Shown here: one piece after another, positions 38,501 to 49,200 of the stretch
Layout: the number at the start of each line of letters is the position of its first letter
How positions within the stretch are numbered: the stretch's first letter is position 1
Origin: Ectocarpus siliculosus
Taxonomy: Eukaryota; Sar; Phaeophyceae; Ectocarpales; Ectocarpaceae
Assembly (NCBI GenBank): GCA_000310025.1
Contig: FN649749.1
Span: 605,193-669,192, forward strand
Length of the DNA: 64,000 nucleotides
Direction of reading: 5' to 3'
Made by a program: the position numbers and the translations under genes
Notes under the pieces: model-generated
Databases searched by the model: none
Seen by the model: the letters and a program-made list of their open reading frames with translations, nothing else
What the model was told of the DNA's origin: nothing

Positions 38501-40512
38501 ACCGCCAGCAACAACGGCAAGCCTTGGGGGCCAGAGCGAAGGATCCCCACACTCGAACGACACACTAGACCGAGACACAGATCAGCCTCAGGGCCAACAC
38601 CACCTCCAGCAGCAGCGGCAGTCTCAGAGCTGCGGAGGTCAGCGGGAGGGCAGCAGCATTGGAAGCGCCAGCCAGGGGATTCAAAGACTGGAGGAAGCTG
38701 ACTCTAGTGGCGGGGGAGCATCCTCATCGTCGTCATTAGCACCATCTTTTCCGGGTCACCTGGACTTCGCTGCTGAAGATGTGGCTGTTTTCGAGTGCCA
38801 GGTACGACGTGACAGCGTTTGTTCACCACTTTTTGTGACGTGGTGGTTGCCCTTTGTTTGATCTTGAGGGACTTGTAAAGCTACGGGGAGACTCAACGCG
38901 CTCCTCTCTCTGACCATCGTCTTTGCACTGTTATTGTTGTAGCGTGGCGCACAACGTCTTTGTTTGCAGTGGTTGTCACCCGTTTGTTCTGTGCTGAAGG
39001 GCTCGGAGAGGTATGGGGTGACTTCACGTCTCACCAGTTTTGTACTTTCTCCCTTTCTTGTGTTTTGGTCGTCATGCGCCCACCTAGCGTCCATCGCGGG
39101 TTCTACCAACCCGCGTCTCTGGTCTCTCAATACACGAGGCCCCCTCCCGTAAACTGGATTAGCACGCAAACGCAAGGATTATGACCAGCTTCTAGTTCAT
39201 CATCGTTGTGAAATGTAGCCTGGGCAGACGGAAACCTGTCATATCGCTCCGTCTCGGCGTTGTAGGGATGTAACGTCTGTGGTTTAACGACTACGGCATG
39301 CGCTTACATTAGTACTCCCGCCCCCCCGTAATTTTCGAGGAATGATTTTCGCTCGCCCGATTCCACTCGTCGTGATACTATCGCGTCGATGCAGGGCAAG
39401 AACAGCAGCACTTGGGTGATGGCGGCCGTAGCAGTGGAGCGAGCGCCGCCCACGAGGGACCAGGGCACCTTCACACAGCAGGTACGCGCCCCCTCTCCTA
39501 TAGACCAGTGACTCAAGTGGTGGTCGTGCGTGTAAGCACTGACCGTTCCTGAACTCTACTCATGTGCTGCGTCCCGGGTCCCGCGTTGTGCAGCATCGCC
39601 TGCCTGATCAATGCAGGTTGAGTAAGAAGCTCATGAAAGAGAGGTGAGCACAACGGCCAAACGACCAAGGACGAGAAACAACCCAAGATACCCCTCCCCC
39701 CTTTCCCCCATCGCGCTCTTGTGCAAAAAAAAAACTAAACGCTAGGCCGACAGGGGCGAAACAACCGTGCCCCTCTTCGTGCACCGCTTCGCGAACGGCG
39801 TTCCCATGCTGGACACGAACACCTCCGCGGCTTGCGCCCTCGTGGCGGGGGTTGCCTCAAAAGGCAGCTGGAGGAACCTAGGGCTCAAGATTTCGTCGGC
39901 GCGCGTGCGGAGGAGGGAGGGAAGGCTGCGATTCGTCTTGTCCGAGGCTCCAACGCCCCTCAAGGTACCACCAGCGTAATCAAACCAGCAGCGTTATGAG
40001 GGTGGATGGAAAGATAAAAGAAAAGGCGAGGATAGTAGACTGACACCGTGATCATCGATAGTGCTTGATGATGAAATATGGTCTGGTGGCACGGTTGTAG
40101 TGCTTTTTGACTGTGCATTGTTGCCCATATTGTCCTTGCAGAGGAGGGATGTAGGGAGAGAGGGGTAAGGGGCAAGGGACATTTGAATCAAGTAGGCGGC
40201 TAGCTGCCTCATGATCTCTGAAGCCCCATCCATATATCCATCGAGTTGATACACACAGCCAAATCAGTAGGTTTGTTGTCCAAACCAACTTGTGCACACG
40301 TGCAAGGGCCACACCCATGTTGTCGTCTTGAATGTTCTTCGATGTGCCATAACATTCTATCCCCAACCCTTAGGTGAACGGTGGTGCGGATTGGTCAGCC
40401 CTTGCCGACATCAAGGCAGTTCACGTCGCAGTCACGGCCAACTCGCAGACGGTGCCCTTCACCAGCCTTAGAAAGGATGCCATCGCACACAAAGAGGTGG
40501 ATACCTTTCTCC

Positions 40513-40554
<42 letters not shown>

Positions 40555-43500
40555 GTCATTGCCCGCTAGCGAGAAAACCATTTCTGCACGTTTGGACATG
40601 ACCACCTAGAGCCTACATATTAGTCTTTCGAATGCTACTGCACCGAAAAGTGCGGCTTTGCGCTCGTCGTTGTTGAAGGCATACGACTACTTTGTTTTCA
40701 ATGGCTTGATGTTGTTGCACTACTGTAGAAACATGATGGTAACCTTTTGCAATCGTTTTGAGACTGGGAGACCGGCCTCAGGCACCATGGTTTTACTTCG
40801 CCGTTGCGACTTGTAGCCTTGCTTGGACGCCACGATTGTTGTCAAAATTCCAGGGCTACGTGTCAGCTGCGGAAAGCGCGGTGCGTCAGGGGTTGCTATC
40901 CCTCAGCAACCGCGAGTCGGGCGGGTTCCGCTCGGCAGCGGAGGCGGCGAAGGATATGATGCAAGAGGTATGTACATGACGACGATGAGATGGGACAGGG
41001 GCGTGAGCGGTGGGAAAAAAAAGTATTGTTGTATATCTTAAGAGTTAGCATTGACCGTGCTGACCAACCGATCAATTAAGAGACGTCAGTCTTCACAGCG
41101 GGTTTGTGTGTTTTCGCCCTATCTATTCCGAAAATGTTTTGACTGTCAGCCGAAGGAATATGGTCGGGGACAGCGGAAACATGTCATTTTTCGTACAAGG
41201 GGTCAGGTATGATGCGAGGCGGTACGGTACAAATGCAAAGGGTTGAGAGATCGAACGGGAGTTAACGGGGGGAGCATGAGTTGATTGATGACAGAGCGCA
41301 TGAAGCATGTTCAGGACTTTTAGGAACCAGGAGGTAGACGGCGGAGTTCCATTCAGTCAAACTGCAGTGCGCTTATAGTTTTCTTCGCGACGTTCCTGTC
41401 GTACGGGAAAATGTTGATGTGTAACCGCAAGTCGTACTTCCACGTTTAGTCGCGAAGCTTCTAAGGTGCAGCACTCTCAAGTTTCCTCCTTCAACACGAA
41501 CCAATGAATGTTTACTGTAGTGCGCATGATGGCGGGCGTATTTACTCGCTAAACGACGCCCCACGCTCCCTGGTCCGGTGAAAACCCGGCGTGCTCCGTC
41601 CCGGCTTTCTAGGAATGCGAGGTCAATGGTCTCACGACTACGGCATGCACGGATATGAGTACCTCCCCCCCCCCATTATGTCTATTTGCCTTCTCTTTGG
41701 TTCGTTTTCTTGCAGGACTTGATCCCGCTTGCTGCTTCGAGCGTGGCTTCCATGGTCAGCCGCAGCGCGAACGCCAACTTCCAGAAGAAGTGCCTTCAGG
41801 TGGATTGTTTGTTTTGTTGTCGTTGTTGTCGTTATTGTTGTTGTTGTTATCGTTGTTGTCGATACATAGCTCACGCATCAAACTACTGTGCTTTAGCATT
41901 GCGCGTGCCTGTGTGTTTATCCAATACGCCTCGGACGACTCGGTTGTCGTTAAGGATGCCAGGAGACGCACTAGAAAGTGTTTTTCCTTCAAAGAAGGTA
42001 GCCCACTCATCACGTACTCTGATTCCAATCGTGCCTGAAGTAGCATGTACCTTAGCAGGTGACGTAACACCGCCGTAGAACGTGTCATACCCCTCTGTAG
42101 GGCGCTATTGAAGACGAAAAGAGGATGATTGTAAGTACATAGACTAGTCCCTAAACGCCCACCACTTTTTCGACTTGAAATGTTAGGAGCACCTTCAGAT
42201 AAATCACCCCCTTCACGGGGGTGCCATTAAAAATGTTCACACCCTGTACAAATAATTAGGCAAATATTTCCAGTTTTTTGCCGATTGAGGTCGACACACG
42301 AAGCAAGGAGTCACAAAAAATTGATGTCGAAAACTATGGGCTAAAAAACAACCGAAAAAAAAAGTACCCTTGGTGAGGTTCGAACTCGCCTCCTGCGAAG
42401 ACATATGGCCGCAAAGTATTTGCGAAATATTTGCAAATAAATATTTGTCTAGAAAATCCTTGAATCGCCGAAGTCGAGGGTTCGAGTCCCGCTGGGTCGT
42501 TTTTTTTCGTTTTTCGCTTTTTTTCCCCGCGACCTACGCTGCCAAAAAAAATCACGTCGACGACGGTATTCATACCCGCTGTAGAAGGACATTCCCTTTC
42601 GGTCCAAAATAGGCAAATATTTATTTGTACAGGGTGTGAAAATGTTACCCCCCCTAGACAGGAAACCACACAACTGCCACTTCGAAACAGATTCTAAAGC
42701 GCTGAAATAATATTGCGTCCGGCATGTTGACCGTTCTGCCCACAGTAAGCACCAGTTCCGGGACTTGATAGTATCACGGTTTCACTCTAGTAATTCTGGA
42801 GAAGTACCGCCCGGGTTTGCGGGGATTTGTTTGGCCTGCGGTATGACGGCACGATCCCCTCAAAGAACCCCTACTTACCGGACACCGGACATCCCGTATA
42901 GCGGGTGCACCAGCTGCGGGTACCAGTCGCATTTCCGCCATTGCTGGAGAGGAGTAAACCCGGAGGACTGGTCGAGGGATCAACGTGGAACAACCGCTTG
43001 TTCCCCCCCCCCTCACTGTTTCAACCCACGACCCGCGAAATCGTTATCAGTATGAGCTTAATTACAGAGTTTCCGGCAGCTTACGCGTTCCTTTCTGATG
43101 CAGGAACGGGCATCCTAAGGGGCGCGAGGGTCCATGGTTTGGGAACTAATAATACTGCACCTCATTCGCCACCGTGAGGGTCCCAACTCCGCTGCGGCCG
43201 GCTATTTCATGTAATTTCTTTCCCCCTCTTGAACCACAATAGCCCGGGGGTAGTCCCGGCCTCATCTGAAGCCCTTTCGCTTGTTCCCTGATTTCCCTCT
43301 CTTGAACTACTGTATTGTTTTGCGGAAACCTACTTAGGCTCTCGGTGTCGGTCACGAGTACGTGCAGGAGAGGCGCCTCAGCGACCTCCTCCGGTTCGAG
43401 CTGCAGGAGAACATCCGCCAAGAGGAGGAGCGCCGGTGAGATGTCATGTCTCATGCCTACCCCGGCAGTTACATCAGTTTGTTGCTACTGCATTGTCGTT

Positions 43501-44066
43501 GTTGCCATGACAACTGTTTTACGGTAAATCCGCGGTTTCTGCTGCTATTTTGTCGCCCTCGTTTCGCCGTCGTTGAGTAGTTGGTTGTCCTGACTCAATG
43601 GCAATATGGCGTTGGGATGGGAGAGTGAAGTTGTTCATAAATAATGAAAATACATCGTTTTTTTTGGGGTGAGGGCATGCATGTGGGGAAAGTTTCATCT
43701 TGGGCTGAAACCTATAATGATGATGATTTTCGCGATATGTCCAACGGTGGTACTGCTGTGGGTGAAAAGAGGACCCGGCTTGGATTTTCGAGGACGGGAA
43801 TTGTTTGGAAGAAATCAACCGCGGATGAATGCGTGAAGAAACGGGGCTATCCACTGCCTGCCGCTCTAAACTCCACGGCCTCGCCCCCCCCCCCCCCGGG
43901 CAATAATAATAGCGTTGCGGCCACGGCGAGAGCTGCGGCGCGGAGGGCAGAGGAGGCTGGAAAAAAGAAGAAAGGCAAGAAATTTGGCAAGGAGAAAAAG
44001 CGCACCAACCCGGAAGACGATGGAGAGTCATCATCCCAGCAGGCAGAGGGCCGAACGAAACGTTGA
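32530..44066 (+). CDS. Topoisomerase VI subunit B / meiotic TOPOVIB-like GHKL ATPase, sixteen exons
   Basis: The family partners Spo11/Top6A-type subunits: topo VI decatenates DNA, and the meiotic form is needed for programmed double-strand breaks. Exons: 32530-32679, 34441-34594, 35110-35220, 35765-35868, 36248-36372, 36923-37058, 37598-37699, 38439-38801, 39395-39481, 39746-39964, 40374-40496, 40854-40967, 41716-41799, 42101-42130, 43338-43435, 43913-44066. Phases close to give 717 residues. The ATPase motifs are intact: N-box VKELVDNAIDS (E55, N59), DNGAGL (110-115), SSTK (126-129) and GKYGLGLT (151-158). GTDMRLLVPG and FFTRMHLLPDRPAGVSF match the end of the GHKL domain. The transducer follows with VPLFVHRFANGVPMLD and WRNLGL (486-491), where topo VI has WKxY; the tyrosine is replaced by leucine. 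Exon 8 adds about 120 low-complexity residues. The C-terminus is helical and charged, ending in a lysine-rich tail. The conserved ATPase but divergent body suggests the meiotic type over canonical Top6B; this is inference. Confidence 0.85.
34966..35000 (+). repeat. Partial copy of the start of TOPOVIB-like exon 3
   Basis: ACAGAACCTCTGGAAC, then AGGTTGCGG after a short gap, recurs from the acceptor and first bases of exon 3 (35106-35134), about 140 bp upstream inside the same intron. The copy includes the AG acceptor but no extended frame. Confidence 0.6.
35989..36235 (+). repeat. CAA/ACC/CGA-rich low-complexity intron
   Basis: Interrupted runs of CAACAA, ACGACG and CAACAC units fill the intron before exon 36248-36372. 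Asparagine/threonine/histidine-rich frames here are artefacts. Confidence 0.75.
37059..37095 (+). repeat. (TAGGGGGG)n at a splice donor
   Basis: Four near-identical TAGGGGGG units begin at the donor of the intron after exon 36923-37058. The G runs could fold as a quadruplex. Confidence 0.85.
40514..40554 (+). repeat. (GTT)n microsatellite
   Basis: About thirteen GTT units lie 15-20 nt after the donor of the intron following exon 40374-40496. Confidence 0.85.
42230..42645. mobile_element. 416-bp MITE with TA target site, Tc1/mariner-like
   Basis: The termini are inverted copies sharing TTCACACCCTGTACAAATAA, flanked on both sides by TA (42228-42229 and 42646-42647), as Tc1/mariner elements leave. 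It has no transposase frame, so it is non-autonomous. Inside, two T-arm-like blocks point outwards: GGTTCGAAC (minus, about 42371-42392) and GGGTTCGAGTCCC (plus, about 42478-42490). Each is followed by a T run. An AT-rich centre of AAATATTTGC units separates them. The element sits in the intron between exons 42101-42130 and 43338-43435. Confidence 0.75.
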
Positions 44067-46230
44067 TATGGAGGGCGGGAGACAACACAGGGAGAAACAT
44101 GCATCAAACCAGGAAAATACATCAAGTGAACAATCAATTGGCGATCCATCGAAGGCTGCAGAGGATTGCGTGTTCCGCAGGTAGCAAATAGGTTTGGCGT
44201 GGCGTGGCGTGGATCATCACACGTACGTGCGCATGTTGTGGATGGATACACGTGCGCCAAGTGTTTGTATAAATGCGCTACATAGACTAGACCACGGCCC
44301 TTTCGTGTTTTTCCGAAGCACAAGAAGAAGACGAGAACAGAACGAGTAGCAACAGCGAACGATGCCCTGTCGATCCCACACTCGATGATGGACGTCTAAA
44401 GGCAAATCCTCTGGACTGCTGTTCTGCATACTTTGTTGCTGCTCAGCAAGTGATACACTGCCACCTAGACCGAGACTAGTTAGCTTGTGCAACAAGCAGA
44501 AGAGGACCACAACGCGTAACGACCGCGAAGAAAGAAAGGCCGCCGACAAACAACAAGACATGGGGTAAAGGAAACCCTGGCACCTGGGAAACGAGACAAT
44601 GAACGTGAAACACAATTAGTCTAACGTGAAATGTTTTCCCTTGTGAACAAATGGTTGTTGGCGAAGCTTCTCATCAATACCCTACGGTGAGCGCTTTCCT
44701 TTCCTCCCAACAACGTCTACCTTTCGTAGGTACTGGTGTATCGGAGGCAAGCGCGAAAAGGCTTCACGGCAATATCAGTTGACAACAGACAGGTGCCTGC
44801 GCAATAAAGCTATTGCGTTTATGTTCCTTTTTCAACAACGACATGGAACAGATGAACACGCCCTCACATCGGTGGCTGCGCAAGAACACCACGGATGGTG
44901 TAAGTTTTCCCACGTGTTCACGGCAGAGCATCTACGAAGGTGCCAGCCGTACGTGAATTAATGTAGAAACTTTTCATACCCACACGACACGTTGTCACGA
45001 CGAACTTTCAATTTGTCTCTGTAGGGCAGAATTAGTAGAGCTGCAATCAGTCGTGTGGGAGTGCTGCTACCGTAGCGCAAGATTTGTGCGAGTCCTCAAG
45101 TGAAAAACGTTTCCCGAACGAATAGCGTAGTCTATGATGATAGTTGCATGGCTTATCCGTGTCAATGCATGCGTGTGTCGCGCTCGTGATTTCGGGTTTT
45201 TACCCACATGGGCCAGGGGAGAGTTCAATGGGTGATGATTTCGAAGGGTGTCACGGGGCGCACCCGTAATAGTTGCTTGCAACCATACGGGGCAACTTTT
45301 CCCGCCCTTCGTGCACAATCAAGCCGTTATGCAACACTGACGCTTTGCTCTAACGGTTAAAACAAAAGCGGCAAGAAATGTAGTGGGAAGAACGGGTCAT
45401 GGACACAATGAGACCAACGCGGCTGTTTATCGCCCAAGTACCGTTCACAGTCAACGGGACTTAGGGACCTTCCCACAAATAGTCTACCCGTCCAACGGCC
45501 CGATCAATGACCAACGAGAAAAAAGAGAAGTAACCCCCATGCGCTGAGCAGAGAATGAAACGCATTTAAATGTGAACGCGGACAATTTTCTTCCGCTGTC
45601 GGGACGACGAGAGCATGGCCACAGAGATGCGAATTGCGCCTCCTCGCCAGAGGCCCGACACACAGGGGCACGCAACTCGCCATTTTGTGTCCTTCAATGG
45701 CCCTCGCGCGTGCGGGTGTTTCACAAGAAAATTGGGGATGGTATTAACCGTACGCAGCATACGAAGCACTGACAAAAAGTGCAGAAAAACAAACCATTCA
45801 CCCCACCACGAACAGCTTCACTCTCGCGTTGAAGGAATGAAAGGCTTTACTACGGCAGGAGAAATGTAATACGGGATGCAAGGCGCACATATCTTATATG
45901 GCTGTTCGCCCGAGTCTATGAAATACCTGACACAGCAGTCAGAGCAAGTGTGGTTGCTCTGCCATCTCATTTATCTAGCGTACCTGGCGCCAGTTACTTT
46001 ACTGTACAGAAACAAACAAGGCTTCCGCTCCCGATTTTTTTCTCGTCTTGCTTTGCCGCAGGAACGAATACGTATGTACATGACCATCTAGGTCTCTCCA
46101 AAGCCAAGGGCTGTCCTATCAGAAGCTGTGGGCACAACAAGCCTCTTTCAGAATTCAAGACGTTTGTTGCACACCGAGTACCATTCTTCCCGGAACACCA
46201 TATCCTAGCCAGAAAGCTCATGTGCTTTCG
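44067..46230. other. Tail-to-tail spacer
   Basis: This lies between the TOPOVIB-like gene (+) and the DUF1295 gene (-). It contains a short GGCGT tandem near 44195-44212 and an AATAAA at about 44802. A 132-codon minus-strand frame at 44217-44615 is unrecognised and probably chance. Confidence 0.55.
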
Positions 46231-49200
46231 TCAGAAGAAGACACTCCGCCACACTTTGGACATGTCGGGCAGGATCATGGGCGTGTTCTCCTTCCATTCG
46301 CGATACCTGGGGCAGCGCATAACAGTATCGTAGAGACGCGTCGGGGTGGGTGAGGAAAGGCACACCGCCACCCAACGCCGATCACGCCCGACGGCCCAAA
46401 GCATGCGAGACATGCAGCCGAGTCCAAAGCCTTCCAAAAAAAAGACAACTAAATCTCGCAGATACGTTGACCAGCCTACTACTCAAGGTCCCACGCGAGG
46501 AAAACGGCTGAACGGGCAAATATCGATTCCACCACTACGCCGATTGTGTGGAAAAAGAACCCCACGCCCGCTCCACACTTGTTCCGACGGCGGGAATCAT
46601 ACCTCGGGTCGCCGCCGTACTTCTCGTCGTGCTGCTGCTCCAGCATGGGGACTCCGCTCACGTACATGATGAGGGCGGTGATGAACGCCGGGCTAGCGAA
46701 CCCAAGCGCGACTCTTCCGGGCCCCCTAAGGAAACAAGGCGTGACAGACGCGATTCGGTCAAGTCAAGGTCTGCTAGACAAAGAAAGGAATGAGAATTCG
46801 AAGGAAGAAAATCATCCTTCCTCAGCAGGCCGGAGAAACCGCTCATGTCGTTCCGCGATTCATTCGACAAGACTCCGATTCTTATTTCAACAGCTATTAT
46901 TATTTGAATAAGTGCTCATTCCAAAGGAGAGCGAACTCTTGACGTGAAGAAAGCATGGAGCGTGCCTTTTCAAGGCGCGATGAGTACGTTATTAGTAGGC
47001 GTTCACATGGCGGACGAAGGCGTTTCGTTGCGCCATACCAACCTGTCAAGACGAACCATGAACCGGCGCAGGACCACGCGTGACGCGGCTTTGGTGTCGT
47101 GTGTGGCTAGGAAACGATCAGGAATACCCCTTAAACGAACACATTCAGAAAAATATCCCAAAAAAGTTCCACTCGAGCACCAACTGATGGACAACCACTG
47201 CATACAAATACTCGCACGACCTGGCATAGAAAGCGTTAGATACATTCCACCAGCTATATCTGCTGAGCATGATATGTACTTGAAGAAGTTGTTGGGTACG
47301 ACGCTGTCCCAAAACACCGTGACCACCCTTGAAGTTGCATCGGGGCGACTCATGTTCTGCGCTCTCGTGCCCACCTTAACGCGGGAAGGGCCACGCCGAG
47401 AATAGCCCACCACACACCCATTTCTCCCAGGTAGTTGGGGTGTCGTGACAAGCTCCACAGCCCGGAGGTCATGAACTTCCCTTTGTTGTCGGGATCATTC
47501 TTGAACTGAAACTTCTGCGGATGGGAGAAAAAGGGGAGGGGGTGAGAGCAATGCCGGACGTTTGCAATACCGATGTGGTATTGCAGAAGGTTTGCGGCGT
47601 CAAGGATCATGAGCTCGAACACCATGTGTTCAGAAGGTGCAGGCTACCGGAAGCATACGTCTCAAAGCAACATATTTTCTGCTATTGGCTCTGCTACTTC
47701 ATCCAGAATGTCTGCTTTCGGTGCTTTCGGTACGAGCAGAGAGACCTATGCAGAGATTACCACAACAAGGAACATCAGAACAGAACCGGTGGCATGGCAT
47801 GCGGTGGAACGGTAGGTAAGGCTGTGTCTTGTCACTTTTCGTGCGGCAGTACTTTCGCCGAGTTCATCTCTCATATGCACCCCATGTCACACAACAATGG
47901 TCGTACGAGGACATGAAAAAAAAAATAAAGCACCTGGTAGTCCGCCACCGTCTCCACAGCTAACCCGGTGGCCGCTAGACCAAGGCACGCCCACCCTCCC
48001 ACTCCCATCGGCACCGCCCTCGCCGGCGAGAAGTTGGCAAGGGTAACCGGTAGCGATACCACCCAGGCCCACATCGCCTTCGGAGACAAGGAGAAGACGA
48101 GGACGTCCAGCGTTCTTAGGTTAGTGTACTTGGGTGAAAGGGCGATGGAGACATTACAATTTGTGCAGTCGGTGGGTTGGTTGTTGGTGTCTTGTGAGGT
48201 GTCTTGGTGCTGTCAGTTGTCACTCTTGACGCCTTCGGCAAAACTGAAAAAAAAAAAGAAGACTCCCCCGTACTCCTGTACGTGTGTAAGCTGAGCTAGC
48301 CGGAAAAGAGCTGATTCTTTCATGAATACAAAGCTGAAAACAAACCCTTTCCGATGGGGGGGGGGGGGGGGGCACCGTCAAAAAAAAAAAACATCCATCG
48401 TTCCCCAGTTGACTTGACTATCCTAGCGATCACGGAAGACTGTAAATAACTCAGCGCTAGTACCTCGAGAGCTAAAGACTCACGAACGAACCTGTATCGT
48501 CCAGAAGCCAGCCAGGTTAACCGGGAACAACGACCTAGCGCTGTCCAGCCACCCTTCATCCTTGCCAGGGAAAAACCTAGCCAACCGCTGGTCCTCGCCT
48601 GACCGATACAAGCACAGAGACCAAGAGCAGACTCACAGTAAAACACGAGTGTACGCTGACGCAGTGAGACGAAGAGATACACCAGCGCACCGGCGTACAG
48701 GGAACATGCATAGACACGTGTCCCGTTCTGGCAGGTGACAATTGACTGGCCATGGAATCCACCCGCCATTCCTGACGGTCTTCTTGGCGACGACAGGAAA
48801 AAAGCGGGTGCGACACGCGCGGGCACTACTCGCGCCCCCACGTACGATAGCGCACCAAGATGCTTGCATCATCAAGCACAAGAATGGTGCATGCAAGTAC
48901 AACGTCACCCAGTACTTTGTGTCGGTCTTGATCTCAGCATTGGACATGACATAACCAACCCGTCTAAGACGGCACCCTGCTCGGCAGTTCTGTTGGTTGT
49001 GTTTTGTATGTCTCTCGTGTTGTCTCCCTGCCTCGACCGATAGGAAGGATATCCATCTCACCCGTCTTGATAATACGCGCAAAGAGGTACGATGCCAGCC
49101 GAACACCCCATACCCCGACAGCCACGTTGAGCAACAGAGGCCGAATGGCCCCGCTTCGGAAGGACCCCGATTTCCTGGTACGGACGGATGCGGCAAGGTG

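Noticed and set aside
42371-42497. Pair of tRNA genes
   Set aside because: Only T-arm-like 3' parts are visible; no A box, anticodon arm or closing acceptor stem. Treated as part of a MITE.
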